From Verrucomicrobiia bacterium (GTDB lineage: Bacteria > Verrucomicrobiota > Verrucomicrobiia > Limisphaerales > JADLHS01), in NCBI GenBank assembly GCA_026125285.1, contig JAHCLO010000003.1, forward strand, positions 290,661 to 354,660: a stretch of DNA of 64,000 nucleotides, read 5' to 3'. The stretch's first letter is position 1. Each line of letters begins with the position of its first letter. Of the stretch, positions 6,970-16,892 are shown piece after piece. Both the position numbers and the translations under genes were made by a program. The notes below the pieces were generated by a model. It saw only the letters and a program-made list of their open reading frames with translations, did no database searches and was not told the DNA's origin.

Positions 6970-9795
6970 ATGAACCCGCAACAAATCATCGAACTGTTCA
7001 ACGAGGCGCTGGCAATGCCTTCGCCGGCAGCGCGCGCGGTGTTTCTGGACGAAGCCTGCCGCGGCGAACCGGAAGCGCGCGAACAAATCGAAGCCCTGCT
7101 CGGCGCGGGCCAGCGCGCCGCTCCCGACTTTCTCAAACCGCTGGCACCCGGTTCGTCTCCGCTTGCGAAAGCGAGCCTGGAAAAGCCCGGTGACCGGATC
7201 GGGCGTTACAAGTTGTTGGAGAAGCTTGGCGAGGGCGGCTGCGGCGTGGTTTATCTGGCGCAGCAGGAGGAACCCGTTCGCCGTCAGGTGGCCCTCAAGA
7301 TCATCAAGCTGGGCATGGACACCCGACAGGTGATCGCCCGGTTCGAGGCCGAGCGGCAGGCCCTGGCCCTGATGGACCACCCGAACATCGCCAGGATTTT
7401 CGATGCGGGAGTGACCGGCTCCGCCGAATCTGAAATTTCAAATCTCAAATCTCAAATCCACACCGGTCGCCCCTACTTCGTCATGGAACTGGTGCGCGGG
7501 ATCAAAATCACCGAGTTCTGCCGGCAGAATCACCTCTCCACCCACGAACGGCTCAAGCTGTTCATCCAGGTCTGCGACGCCATCCAGCACGCGCATCAAA
7601 AGGGCATCATCCATCGTGATCTCAAGCCGTCGAACATCCTCGTCACCGTCACGCATCCCGGCGCGGCCCCGTGTCCGAAGGTGATTGATTTCGGCATCGC
7701 CAAGGCCACGACCGACCAGCCGCTTGCAGACAAAACCGTCTTCACCGCCTTCGCGCAATTTCTCGGCACGCCCGCCTATATGAGTCCCGAGCAGGCCACG
7801 TTGACGAGCCTGGACGTGGACACGCGCAGTGACATCTATTCGCTGGGCGTGCTGCTCTACGAACTGCTGACGGGCGTGACGCCGTTTGACCAAAAGGAAT
7901 TGCTGGAAGCGGGTCTGGACGAAATGCGCCGCACGATCCGCGAGAAGACGCCGTTGAAACCCAGCACGCGGCTGACGCAGGAATTCGTAGCGGCATCTCG
8001 GCAGAGTGCCGCACCTCCCTCCGGTGAAAATGGCGGCGCTCTGCCGAGTCGCCGCTACGACGACACGCGAAGCCTCATCCACGCTCTGCGGGGTGAATTG
8101 GACTGGATCGTGATGAAGTGTCTGGAGAAAGACCGGGTGCGCCGTTACGAGACGGCGAACGGCCTGGCGGCGGATATCGAACGACACTTGAATTGCGAAC
8201 CTGTCGTGGCCCGGCCGCCGAGCAGGCTCTACGAATTCCAGAAGACGGTGCGCCGGCACAAGGTTGGTTTCGCGGCCACGACCGCGGTGATTCTCTCGCT
8301 TGCCGGGGGGCTGGGCGTGTCGCTTTGGATCGCGGCCCAGGAACGGCGCGCGCGCGAGGCGGCGGTGGACGCGGAAGAGAAAGCTGCAACCGTTGCCACG
8401 TTTCTCAAAGAAATCTTCGAGGGCCTTGACCCATCGGTTGCTCGGGAGCGTGACACGATGCTTCTGAAAGAGATTCTGGAACAGACTGCTGCACGCATTG
8501 AAAAGGAACTGAAACATCGGCCGGGCGTGGAGGCTGAAGTGCGCGCGATCATTGGAGGCGCTTACATGAAGATCGAGCGGCTTGACGAGGCGGAGGTAAT
8601 GCAACGCGAGGCTCTGAGGCTCGCGAGAGCCGTCTGGGGCAATGACGATATTCGTGTTGGCATCTACTGTTGTTGGCTTGGGAGAACACTCTCTCGCCAG
8701 GCCAAACTGAAGGATGCGGCTCAGGCTTTCCGCGAATCCATGCGAATTCACAAGTCGCACACCGGTGACGAGAACAATGATATCGCAATCCTCATGGTTG
8801 AATTGTCCGGCGTGCTCGTCCATCTCGGAAAATTGGAGGAAGCGGCGGAGTTGCTCGAGGGGGCACTGGCAGTCAAACAACGCCTCCTCGGCAGCGAGAA
8901 CTTCGAGGTGGCAAGCACACTGAATAACCTGGCCAATGTGCGGCACTACCAACGCCGACTGGATGACGCGGAGGAACTGATGGAGAAGGTTCTTGCCATT
9001 GACCAGAAGTTGCTCCCGCCGATCCATCCAAATCTGGCCCAAGATCTGCACAACCTGGCGTCGCTGCGTCATCGTCGCGGAAAGCTCGCTCAAGCCGAGG
9101 AGCTTTACCTTCAAGCTCTGGCCATTGAGGAGAAAATCTACGGTGGCGAGCACACGGAGATCGCGACGCTGCTTCACAATTTGGCCACGCTGCTGCGGCA
9201 GGATGGCCGGCTCGCCGATGCTGAAGAGCGGGAAATGCAGGCCATAGCCATGCACAAGAAAATCGTCAAAGGGCCGCACCCTTTCATGGCCAGATACCTG
9301 GGCAATCTCGCGCTAATTTTAGCCGCACAAGGCAGACTCGAAGATGCCGAAGTCCGCGCCCAAGAGGGATTGTCGGTTTGCACGAATCTTTTCGAGTATA
9401 ATCATGCCGATGTTGCCGCCGCTCTCGAAAAGCTTGCCCGGGTGCGCCAACAACGGAACAAGCTCCCCGAAGCCGAATCAGCCGCGCGGCAGGCGGTGTC
9501 AATTTTGGAAAGGACGGAGCCAACGCGAACCTACACCGCACAAGGAACGTTGGGCGGCATCCTGCTGGCGCAAGGACGCTACGCTGATGCCGAAGAGCCG
9601 TTGCGAGCCGGTTGCGAAGGGTTCGTGGCGAACAAGGCGACCCTCGACGTGTCAGGCAACGCGGATTTCAAGGACGCCATGAAGAATCTGGCACGGCTGT
9701 ACCAAGCCCTGAAACAGCCCGAGCCAGCCGCCGAGTGGCAGCGCAAGCTGGCGGAGTTCGAGCAGCGCGAGGCCGAATCCGCCGAGAAAAAATAG
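6970..9795 (+). CDS. Transmembrane Hanks-type Ser/Thr protein kinase with TPR extracytoplasmic region
   Basis: A 941-residue kinase. The catalytic domain spans about residues 78-410, with P-loop GEGGCGVVYLA, Lys110 in VALKII, HRDLKPSN (Asp217), DFG 240-242 and GTPAYMSPEQA. All key residues are present. One membrane segment (about 433-455) is followed by a charged helix and then about 450 residues of tetratricopeptide repeats (AxxLxxxLAxxRxxxGxLxxAE pattern). The architecture is typical of Planctomycete/Verrucomicrobia kinases encoded beside TIGR02999 sigma factors. Two oddities interrupt the kinase domain: a short SEISNLKSQI insert (residues 154-163) and a 24-codon palindromic insert (about 340-363) between the catalytic core and the ELDWIVMKCLEKD motif. 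Confidence 0.95.
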   Translation: MNPQQIIELFNEALAMPSPAARAVFLDEACRGEPEAREQIEALLGAGQRAAPDFLKPLAPGSSPLAKASLEKPGDRIGRYKLLEKLGEGGCGVVYLAQQEEPVRRQVALKIIKLGMDTRQVIARFEAERQALALMDHPNIARIFDAGVTGSAESEISNLKSQIHTGRPYFVMELVRGIKITEFCRQNHLSTHERLKLFIQVCDAIQHAHQKGIIHRDLKPSNILVTVTHPGAAPCPKVIDFGIAKATTDQPLADKTVFTAFAQFLGTPAYMSPEQATLTSLDVDTRSDIYSLGVLLYELLTGVTPFDQKELLEAGLDEMRRTIREKTPLKPSTRLTQEFVAASRQSAAPPSGENGGALPSRRYDDTRSLIHALRGELDWIVMKCLEKDRVRRYETANGLAADIERHLNCEPVVARPPSRLYEFQKTVRRHKVGFAATTAVILSLAGGLGVSLWIAAQERRAREAAVDAEEKAATVATFLKEIFEGLDPSVARERDTMLLKEILEQTAARIEKELKHRPGVEAEVRAIIGGAYMKIERLDEAEVMQREALRLARAVWGNDDIRVGIYCCWLGRTLSRQAKLKDAAQAFRESMRIHKSHTGDENNDIAILMVELSGVLVHLGKLEEAAELLEGALAVKQRLLGSENFEVASTLNNLANVRHYQRRLDDAEELMEKVLAIDQKLLPPIHPNLAQDLHNLASLRHRRGKLAQAEELYLQALAIEEKIYGGEHTEIATLLHNLATLLRQDGRLADAEEREMQAIAMHKKIVKGPHPFMARYLGNLALILAAQGRLEDAEVRAQEGLSVCTNLFEYNHADVAAALEKLARVRQQRNKLPEAESAARQAVSILERTEPTRTYTAQGTLGGILLAQGRYADAEEPLRAGCEGFVANKATLDVSGNADFKDAMKNLARLYQALKQPEPAAEWQRKLAEFEQREAESAEKK
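7429..7460 (+). repeat. Short A+T-richer direct-repeat insert in the kinase gene
   Basis: The bases read as tandem copies of caaatct (tttcaaatctcaaatctc and continuing), encoding SEISNLKSQI. The composition is unlike the GC-rich surroundings, and the segment sits in a surface loop between two conserved kinase strands. I recognise similar feature-poor inserts in kinases of this phylum, but its origin is inferred. Confidence 0.5.
7987..8058 (+). repeat. 72-bp palindromic element inserted in frame in the kinase gene
   Basis: The left arm 7987-8012 (gtagcggcatctcggcagag...) and right arm 8033-8058 are near-perfect inverted repeats: 26 nt with about 3 mismatches, around a 20-nt loop. The full length is 72 nt, exactly 24 codons, so the reading frame is kept and no stop is introduced. 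It encodes a low-complexity stretch (SRQSAAPPSGENGGALPSRR). It lies between conserved kinase segments where homologous kinases have a shorter loop. Confidence 0.85.
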
Positions 9796-9923
9796 CCGGG
9801 AAAAAACTTCTCCGCCGTTGGCGGGTTTCGGACTCGGATTCCGCTTGCCTCAGTGAACCAGATGACCGTGGCACGCCGCCACGAGGATCTGGCGACGAAT
9901 CTCAAAGAAGAAAGACGTCGAAA

Positions 9924-10472
9924 ATGAAAACCAAACGAACAAACAGCACAAATCGAAAGACCATTCTCATCACGCTTGCATCGCTGGCGGCGGCGCTGCT
10001 GGCGGGATTTCCAACCAACGCGAGAGCAGGCAAGCCCGATAATTCGCCGGGCAAACCGGTTATCTACCGCGTTGCGGACTCCATCTACGAGGACACCGAG
10101 GGCTTTTGCGTTCCGGTGCGGATACACATTTCGGGCGCGTTATTCATCAACCGCGACACCGCCGACGGCTACGCCTACTTCATGCCCGGCTTCAAAATCG
10201 AGTTCACGAACCTGGAAGACGGAAAGACGGTGACCGCATCTTCCGGCGGGCGGAACGTCGTCACCTATTCCGGGGAATTCGACCAATACCTCACCTATAG
10301 CGGAGCCACCGTATGGCAATTGCCCAATGGAACACTCGTTACGGCTGGCTTGACCATCATCCTCGATCAATTCGATCCCGAAACGTGGGATGAGGTGTTC
10401 GTTGTCGTGAAATCGGTGGGCAACCATCTGGAGTCGTTCGACGAGGACGCCATCTGCGCCGCGCTGCAATGA
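9924..10472 (+). CDS. Small secreted protein of unknown function
   Basis: A 182-residue protein starting at ATG 9924, preceded by the purine-rich aaagaagaaagac. It has a Sec signal peptide (KTILITLASLAAALLAGFPTNARA). The mature part has no motif I recognise; it is rich in aromatic and beta-forming segments such as GFKIEFTNLEDGKTVTAS and GATVWQLPNGTLVTAGLTIIL, suggesting one small all-beta domain. It follows the kinase gene by 128 bp on the same strand. Function is not assigned. Confidence 0.7.
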   Translation: MKTKRTNSTNRKTILITLASLAAALLAGFPTNARAGKPDNSPGKPVIYRVADSIYEDTEGFCVPVRIHISGALFINRDTADGYAYFMPGFKIEFTNLEDGKTVTASSGGRNVVTYSGEFDQYLTYSGATVWQLPNGTLVTAGLTIILDQFDPETWDEVFVVVKSVGNHLESFDEDAICAALQ

Positions 10473-10563
10473 ACATGTTTTCCAACCGCGCGATCAGGTG
10501 ACCCGTCCTCCGTAGCGTTGCTGCGCAAGATGGATCGGTTTGCATAACACTACCGTGTGTTTG

Positions 10564-10637
10564 CAGGCTCGCCCCGTGAGATGTGACGGACCTGCGGGCA
10601 ACCGATAACAAATTCCTTATCTCACGGGGCAAGCCTG
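10564..10637 (+). repeat. Palindromic element, CCCCGTGAGAT family, copy 1
   Basis: Left arm caggctcgccccgtgagat and right arm atctcacggggcaagcctg are inverted repeats of about 19 nt. The element sits in the leader of the first repeat-protein gene. A close copy occupies the same position upstream of the third paralog (17436-17508), and the flanking DNA up to the start codon is also nearly identical. Confidence 0.85.
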
Positions 10638-10699
10638 ATTGCGCGGCGGGAAGTTGATTGCCGCAAAAGAACTCAAAGAACACAAAGAAAGAACCAGCT

Positions 10700-13147
10700 A
10701 TGAAAACCAAATCTCAGTTTCCACGCCTCGTCCCGATGCTCCTCGGAATCTTGTGTGGCGGCCTCGCGGCTTTGAATGCCCCCGCCGCCACGTTCACCGA
10801 TGACAACTGGATCAGCATGGGGGGAATCCCCGGCGCAAACGGCGAGGTTTACGCGGCGGTAACTGACGCCGACGGGAATCTATACATCGGCGGCGCATTC
10901 ACGGTCGTTGGCGATGTCGCTGCAAATCGGGTGGCCAAATGGGACGGCACGAATTGGACGTCGCTGGGAACTGGGATGAACGACCCTGTGTATGCCCTGG
11001 CGGTTTCGGGTGGCGATCTGTATGCCGGCGGCGTGTTTGTGAACGCGGGCGGCGTTCCCGCGCGATACGTGGCAAAATGGAACGGCACCAACTGGTCGGG
11101 CTTGAACTCGCAAATGGATTATGCCGTGAGCGCACTGGCGGTTTACAATGGGGAATTGTACGCGGGCGGCTATTTTGAAAACGCCGGCGGGCACCCGGCC
11201 AGTTACATCGCGAGATGGAATGGAGATACTTGGAACGCCGTCGGCGCGGGAACAGATGGGTTCGTGGGGGTGCTGGCCGTTGCGGGCGGCAACTTATACG
11301 CAGGAGGCGAGTTCACCTCGGCTGGCGGATCTCCCGCAAAGTATCTGGCCAAATGGAACGGCAGCAGTTGGTCGCAAGTCGGTTCGGGGCTTGACGATTT
11401 GCCTGTCGGTTATGGTTTCGTCGCGGCGTTGGCTGCCTCTGGCGGTGATTTGTACGTGGGAGGTGCGTTCGCGACCACTGGAGGCAATCCGGCCACGAAC
11501 ATTGCCAAATGGAACGGCAGCGATTGGTCGGCGGTGGGAAATGGTACGGGTTTTCATGATGAATTGGACGAGAATCCGGGCGTCCTGGCGCTTGCAGTAT
11601 CTGGAAGCCAAGTCGTTGCAGGCGGACGATTCACCTCGGTGGACGGTGTATCGGCCAATGGCGTTGCCAGATGGGACGGGAGTAGTTGGTCGGCATTGGG
11701 TTCGGGTTTTGGTTGGGGATTCTATCGTAACATTTACGCGGTAGCGATGGCGGGCACTAACGTGTTTGTCGCGGGAGATTTCACAACGGCTGATGGCATT
11801 GCGGCCCGGTATATCGCGCGATGGAATGAAAGTGGCTGGTCTGCGCCAGGTTTTACGCCCAAGCTTGGTGAATTTCGTCCCGCCGGATTTAGACGTTTGG
11901 GATCTGATTTGTATGCGTTGGGAGCAATCACTACGGCAACGGGGATTTCAAAGGAACAATAAGTAGCCAAATGGAATTACGGCGATTGGTTATTGCTGGG
12001 TTCGGGATTCGACCACGCCTCCGACCCACCGGCTGGGTTGAATGCACTGGCAGTATTCGGGACAAACCTGTTTGCCGGAGGATGGTTTACCACTTGTGGT
12101 GGGACTCCAGCCACGAACATCGCCCGATGGAACGGGAGCGCCTGGTCAGCGGTGGGTGGCGGAATTGGTGGCGGGGTAAATGCGATGGCCGTGCTGGAAA
12201 CGAACTTGTACGTCGGAGGGCTTTTCTTCAGTGCCGGCGAAATGTTAGCCAACTGCATTGCCAAGTGGGACGGCAGTAACTGGTCGGACATGGGCGGCGG
12301 CGTGAGCGGCGGCAATCCCAATACCGGTCCTTCCGTGCAAGCCCTTGCTGTATTGGGCACCAATCTCTACGCGGGAGGATTCTTCACAATCGCCACCAAC
12401 AATGGCGGCGCGGCGGTCACGGTCAATCGAATTGCGCGATGGAATGGCACCAGTTGGTCCGCTTTGGGTTCGGGTATGAACGCCGCCGCACTGGGTGCTG
12501 GACCTGACGTGGCTGCGCTGGCTGTGATCGGAACAAATCTGTATGTCGGAGGTGCCTTCACTTCGGCAGGCGGCAATTCATCCATTCAATACCTGGCCCG
12601 ATGGAACGGCAGCGCATGGTCGGCGCTGGGTGCGGGAGTGAACTATTCAGTGTTCGCGCTCGCTGCCTCCGGCCCGGATCTTTATGCGGGAGGGTGGTTT
12701 TATTCTGCCGGGGGAATTCCCGCCAATGCGATTGCCAAGTGGAATGGGAGCAGTTGGTCAACCTTGGGTTCGGGATTAACCGAAGGGGGCGGTAATTTCA
12801 CCAGAGCGATTGTGTCAACGCTTGCGATGTCAGGAAACGACCTGTTTGCGAGCGGGCGTTTCTACGTGGCCGGCGGCAAAGTCTCGGCTAGAGTGGCCCG
12901 TGCCCGAATCAGTTTCACGCCGGACCAGCTCGCGTTGCAGGCGAACGCACCCGGCGCGCAGACCAACACGCTTACCTTCGCGGGCGTGCCCAATTTTCCA
13001 TACTTCGTCCAGTATGCCACGAACGTGACCGACAGCCCGTGGTTCACGCTCTCCACCAACGCGCCCAACGCACAAGGCATCGGCACGGCCATTGATTCCA
13101 ATGCCACCGATCCGCAGCGGTTCTATCGCGTGGGCTACCAGGAATGA
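10700..13147 (+). pseudogene. Secreted 13-unit propeller-like repeat protein, paralog A, interrupted by an in-frame stop
   Basis: ATG 10700 gives a signal peptide (MKTKSQFPRLVPMLLGILC...), then repeats of roughly 40-50 residues. Each repeat has LYAGGxFxxAGGxPAxxVAKWNGxxWSALGSGM; I count 13 WNG/WDG units, followed by the C-terminal module ending RFYRVGYQE. A TAA at 11960-11962 stops translation after unit 7. The next codons in the same frame read VAKWNYGDWLLLGSGF and continue cleanly to 13147, so this is one 815-residue gene split by a single in-frame stop. The spacing suggests about 3 extra bases at the stop. The repeats resemble a beta-propeller or delta-60-like surface protein; the ligand is unknown. 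Truncated expression, a recent pseudogene or a sequence error are all possible. Confidence 0.85.
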
Positions 13148-13247
13148 AGCCGAAAGGATTTGCCGCCAAAAAGCACAGGAACCGCAAAGAAAAACGCCCG
13201 TGGATATGAAGACACAGCCTCAAAAAAACGGCGCGGCACCGGCGCTT

Positions 13248-13748
13248 TTACGACGGTTCGCCCGCCTCTCGAAGGGCCTGCTCATACAACCTTTGGCTCA
13301 CCCGAAAACTATGCTGCCGGACAAGGCGGTCAAGCGCGGGTTTGAGCGCGAGGAGTTTGCCGGCGTGTTTGGCGCGAAGCAGCACGCCCAGCGTCCCGGT
13401 GAAATCCAATTTCATCTGGAGCGCGGTTTCACGGGCATCGCCGTCATCCAGCAGAAGCAGGCTGCCGGGCAGTTCCGTCGCCAGCGCTATGGCTTCGGCT
13501 TCTCCGGCATCAAGGCTCAACGTCAAACTCGCGAGGAGACTGGAATTGGTGGGCGAGCGGAATCGCAGCCAACCGGCGGTTCGGGCGGCCTGCGCCTCGG
13601 CAGCGCCCGGACGTGTTCCCGCGCTGGTCACCTCCGACCAGACGGCCGGAGGGACGAGGATTTCGGAATAGAATTCCCGCAGCAAATCGAGTTGTCCGAC
13701 CGCGCCCAGGCAGATCAACACCGAGGCGTCACTGATGACGGCGGCCAT
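13248..13748 (-). CDS. DUF3368 PIN-domain-like toxin
   Basis: A 166-residue protein from ATG 13748 with the DUF3368 hallmarks: start VISDASVLICLGAVGQLDLL, central LDAGEAEAIALATELP, then LLLDDGDARETA and GTLGVLL. The acidic residues fit a PIN nuclease fold (Asp near the start, Glu in GEAEA, Asp in LLDD). The start overlaps the 3' end of the upstream UPF0175 gene by 20 bp. This is the usual arrangement for UPF0175 antitoxin with DUF3368 toxin. The longer frame up to 13796 lies entirely within the antitoxin and is unlikely to be used. Confidence 0.88.
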   Translation of the reverse strand: MAAVISDASVLICLGAVGQLDLLREFYSEILVPPAVWSEVTSAGTRPGAAEAQAARTAGWLRFRSPTNSSLLASLTLSLDAGEAEAIALATELPGSLLLLDDGDARETALQMKLDFTGTLGVLLRAKHAGKLLALKPALDRLVRQHSFRVSQRLYEQALREAGEPS

Positions 13749-13986
13749 AAGCGGCGTCGTGGGCCAGGTCTTTCTCCGAGTAGTGCGTGGGGACACCGCG
13801 CCGCGCTAGAACATCCTCAAATTCCCAGCGGTTCAACCCTGCCAGTTGAGCGGCCTTGCCGAGCGCCAGGATGCGTTGCGAATAGAGAGCCACGGCCAGT
13901 TCCAGCCGCAGACGGTTTTCCGCTTCCGGCTCCGGCAGTCGCATCGCCTGCGCCACCTCGTTCGGGATTTCCAGTGTCACGCTCAT
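13729..13986 (-). CDS. UPF0175 family antitoxin
   Basis: An 85-residue protein with the UPF0175 signature: LEIPNEVAQAMRLPEPE at the N-terminus, then LELAVALYSQRILALGKAAQLAGLNRWEFEDVLARRGVPTHY. The middle segment forms a helix-turn-helix. Partnered with the overlapping DUF3368 toxin, it would act as the DNA-binding antitoxin and autoregulator. The pair is on the minus strand between two plus-strand repeat-protein paralogs (A and B). Confidence 0.92.
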   Translation of the reverse strand: MSVTLEIPNEVAQAMRLPEPEAENRLRLELAVALYSQRILALGKAAQLAGLNRWEFEDVLARRGVPTHYSEKDLAHDAAYGRRHQ

Positions 13987-14105
13987 GCCAGGACTTTATT
14001 GCATCCGCGGGCGAAAGGAAAGCGCGCAGTGTTTTTCAATTCAATTAAATCCGAAGTCCGAATGCCGAATGAAATGTAAAAATCGCAAAACCGAAAACCA
14101 AACCG

Positions 14106-16457
14106 ATGATTATGAAATCAAGTTTTCTTGCCCAAATACTGCTTCCAGCAGTCGCCTCGCTATTCTTTATCCTCGCTGCCCCCGCCGCCACGTTCACGGA
14201 CGACAACTGGATCAGCATGGGGGGAATTCCGGGAACGGACGGGCCGGTTTATGCCGCTGTAACGGACGCGGCTGGAAATCTCTACATCGGCGGCTCTTTC
14301 AGCATCGCGGGAGGCGTCTTCGCCAACAATGTTGCCAAATGGGATGGCACGAACTGGTCGGCTCTCGGATCAGGAATCGAGGACGGGCTGGTTCATGCGT
14401 TGGCGGTTTCAGGAAACGAACTGTATGCAGCGGGGCAGTTTAACACCGCCGGCGGAAACCCGGCCACAAACATCGCGAAATGGAACGGCAGCGAGTGGAT
14501 CGCCTTGGGATCGGGCATTGAGGGAGAGTGGGAGCAACTCCCGGATTGGGTTCCTGCAACCGTCCTGGCACTGGCCGTGTCCGGGAGTGATTTGTATGCG
14601 GGAGGCTGGTTCTCGACGGCGGGTGGAGTTGCAACCGGAGGGGTTGCCAAGTGGAACGGGAGCGGTTGGTCGGCGCTGGGATCGGGAATCAATCGCTCTG
14701 GTTGGACGCTGGCAGTGTCTGGCGGCGACTTGTATGTGGGGACGACTCCGCTTCAAACAAATGGCATCGCAAAATGGGACGGAACGAACTGGCTCGTGCT
14801 TGATTCATCGCCGGGATACATCTACGGACTGGCCGTGTTGGGCAATGATCTTTATGCAGGCGGTGGCCGTGGCGTTGCCCGGTGGAACGGCAGCAATTGG
14901 TTAAACATTTTTCGTGAGTTTTGTACCGAAGTTTTTGCGCTGGCAGCAGCGGGAAACGAACTTTACGCGCTTACAGGGAATGGCTGTACGGTCGGGACGC
15001 TCAATGTTGTTACCAAATGGAATGGAACCAACTGGTCGAACGTCGGGATTATTGGAGGGGATGAGGGTGACTTCGTATCTGCGCTGGCAGTCTCGGGCGA
15101 GATCGTATTTGTCGGAGGCTGGTTTGGGGATGTAAACGGTTACGTTCCGGCGCAAAACATTGCTCGCTGGAACGCGACCAATTGGTCATCAGTAGCACTT
15201 GGAGCTGAGATTGCCCACGGGTACGATTATTACGATCCCCTTGTGACCACACTGGCGATGTCGGGGAACGATGTCTATGCGGGGGGCGGGTTCAGGGTGA
15301 GAAACGGAAATAGCAACGGGAACGTTGCAAAATGGAACGGGAACGGCTGGACGGCACTCGGCACCGGGATGCGGGGCGCAGTGCGGGTGTTAGCAGTAAA
15401 TGGTGAAGACCTCTATGCAGGAAGTGACTGGTGGCCAGCGGGTGACTTCCCGCCCGATTCGTTCAGTGCAAAATGGAACGGGAGTGGTTGGTCAGCGCTC
15501 GGATCTGGAGTGAATAGCAGTGTGTTCGCGCTGGCGGTTGCAGGAAATGAACTATATGCGGGAGGCTCGTTCACCATCCCCGGCAATTGCATCGCGAAAT
15601 GGAACGGAACGAATTGGTTCGCGCTGGGTTCGGGAATGGAGGGCAGCGGAGGCGCTTTCGACCCGCTCGTTGTGCGCGCGCTGGCGGTTTCGGGCAATAA
15701 CGTCTATGCGGGCGGAAGTTTCGTCAGAGCGGGCGGGGTTCCGGCATATAACATTGCCAAGTGGAATGGGACGAACTGGTCCGCACTTGGTTCTGGGTTG
15801 GGCGGCTCATATCCAGAGGTTCGCACTTTAGCGGTATTGGGAATGGACCTGTATGCGGGCGGCTATTTTACAACCGCAGGCGGCGTTCCAGCCAGCTACA
15901 TTGCCCGCTGGGACGGGACGCATTGGTCTGCGTTAGGTTTGGGGCTGAACGCGCCGGTTCACGCCCTCGGAGTATGCGGCGGCGATCTGTTCGTCGGAGG
16001 TGGCTTTACACGGGCGACAAACAATGGCGGGGCGACAATAGCCGTTAACGGCATAGCCAAATGGAACGGGACGAATTGGTCGGCACTAGGATCAGGAGTG
16101 GGTGATTACTCTTACATTCGTACACTCGCGGTTTCGGGAAAAGACCTATATGCGGGCGGAGAATTTATAACGGCAGGCGGAAAGGTTTCGGCCTATGTCG
16201 CCCGTGCCAGAATCAGTTTCACCCCGGACAATCTTGCGTTGCAGGCGAATTCTCCCGGCGCGCAGACCAACACGCTCACCTTCGCGGGCGTGCCCAGTTT
16301 TCCCTACGTCGTCGAGTATGCCACGAACCTGATCCCGACCGGGTCGGGATGGTTCACGCTCTCCACCAACGCGCCCGCCGCCAACGGCGTCGGCACGGCG
16401 ATTGATCCCGCCGCCTCGGACCCGCAGCGGTTCTATCGCGTGGGCTTTGAGGAGTAA
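14106..16457 (+). CDS. Secreted 13-unit propeller-like repeat protein, paralog B (intact)
   Basis: A 783-residue protein. The start is ATG 14106, with ATG 14112 as an alternative. The signal peptide (KSSFLAQILLPAVASLFFIL) is unrelated to those of paralogs A and C, but the mature part begins with the same AATFTDDNWISMGG. I count 13 repeat units with LYAGGxF and AKWNGxxWSALGSG. The C-terminal module runs FTPDNLALQANSPGAQTNTL to QRFYRVGFEE. It is the only one of the three paralogs with an uninterrupted frame. Likely surface or secreted; function unknown. Gene order and 3' similarity indicate tandem duplication. Confidence 0.88.
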   Translation: MIMKSSFLAQILLPAVASLFFILAAPAATFTDDNWISMGGIPGTDGPVYAAVTDAAGNLYIGGSFSIAGGVFANNVAKWDGTNWSALGSGIEDGLVHALAVSGNELYAAGQFNTAGGNPATNIAKWNGSEWIALGSGIEGEWEQLPDWVPATVLALAVSGSDLYAGGWFSTAGGVATGGVAKWNGSGWSALGSGINRSGWTLAVSGGDLYVGTTPLQTNGIAKWDGTNWLVLDSSPGYIYGLAVLGNDLYAGGGRGVARWNGSNWLNIFREFCTEVFALAAAGNELYALTGNGCTVGTLNVVTKWNGTNWSNVGIIGGDEGDFVSALAVSGEIVFVGGWFGDVNGYVPAQNIARWNATNWSSVALGAEIAHGYDYYDPLVTTLAMSGNDVYAGGGFRVRNGNSNGNVAKWNGNGWTALGTGMRGAVRVLAVNGEDLYAGSDWWPAGDFPPDSFSAKWNGSGWSALGSGVNSSVFALAVAGNELYAGGSFTIPGNCIAKWNGTNWFALGSGMEGSGGAFDPLVVRALAVSGNNVYAGGSFVRAGGVPAYNIAKWNGTNWSALGSGLGGSYPEVRTLAVLGMDLYAGGYFTTAGGVPASYIARWDGTHWSALGLGLNAPVHALGVCGGDLFVGGGFTRATNNGGATIAVNGIAKWNGTNWSALGSGVGDYSYIRTLAVSGKDLYAGGEFITAGGKVSAYVARARISFTPDNLALQANSPGAQTNTLTFAGVPSFPYVVEYATNLIPTGSGWFTLSTNAPAANGVGTAIDPAASDPQRFYRVGFEE

Positions 16458-16475
16458 AACGGAGACATGAACACT

Positions 16476-16892
16476 TCAATCCGGAAATCTTCCAGTCTTG
16501 AGGAGCGCCTGGCGATGAAGGAGCCGTTCCCGCGCGTTCATTCTCAAGAGCGTCACGGTTGCGCGGCCTTGGGCGGTCAATGCCACAATGCGCGCGCCGT
16601 CGGCGCGAAAGTGTTCAGCCCATACTTCCCGCCGGGGATTAAAAAGCGGCACGACCGCGCCGCTCTCCGGGTCAATGGACGAAAGATTCGGCCCCTTGAA
16701 CCGATTGCAGTCAAAACAGGCCAACGCCAGATTCTCCGCTGTGGGTTCTCCGCCGTGCTGCGTGGCGATGATGTGGTCCGGTTCGTGGGGCAGGAGGCTG
16801 TCGTCGTCATGGAGCCGGCAGTATTCACACCGGCCTGCCGCGCGCTGGTGAATGAACAGCCGGAGCGCCGCCGGGATGGCCGTCCGGCTCAC
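16476..16892 (-). CDS. HNH endonuclease family protein
   Basis: A 138-residue protein from GTG 16892. It has the HNH layout CEYC (16 residues) HEPDHII, then GGEPTAENLALACFDCNRFKG, giving the two CxxC zinc-binding pairs and the catalytic His. The tail LTAQGRATVTLLRMN is typical of a group of stand-alone HNH proteins found in cyanobacteria and other phyla. The start overlaps the stop of the upstream small gene (GTGA), so the two are probably co-translated. The longer frame to 17135 is antisense-like and overlaps the upstream gene. Role is unknown; it could be a nuclease effector in a two-gene module. Confidence 0.85.
   Translation of the reverse strand: MSRTAIPAALRLFIHQRAAGRCEYCRLHDDDSLLPHEPDHIIATQHGGEPTAENLALACFDCNRFKGPNLSSIDPESGAVVPLFNPRREVWAEHFRADGARIVALTAQGRATVTLLRMNARERLLHRQALLKTGRFPD

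Noticed and set aside
7438..9279. A 613-codon minus-strand frame within the kinase gene
   Set aside because: It is antisense to an intact kinase-TPR gene, a usual artefact in GC-rich DNA, and has no recognisable domain.
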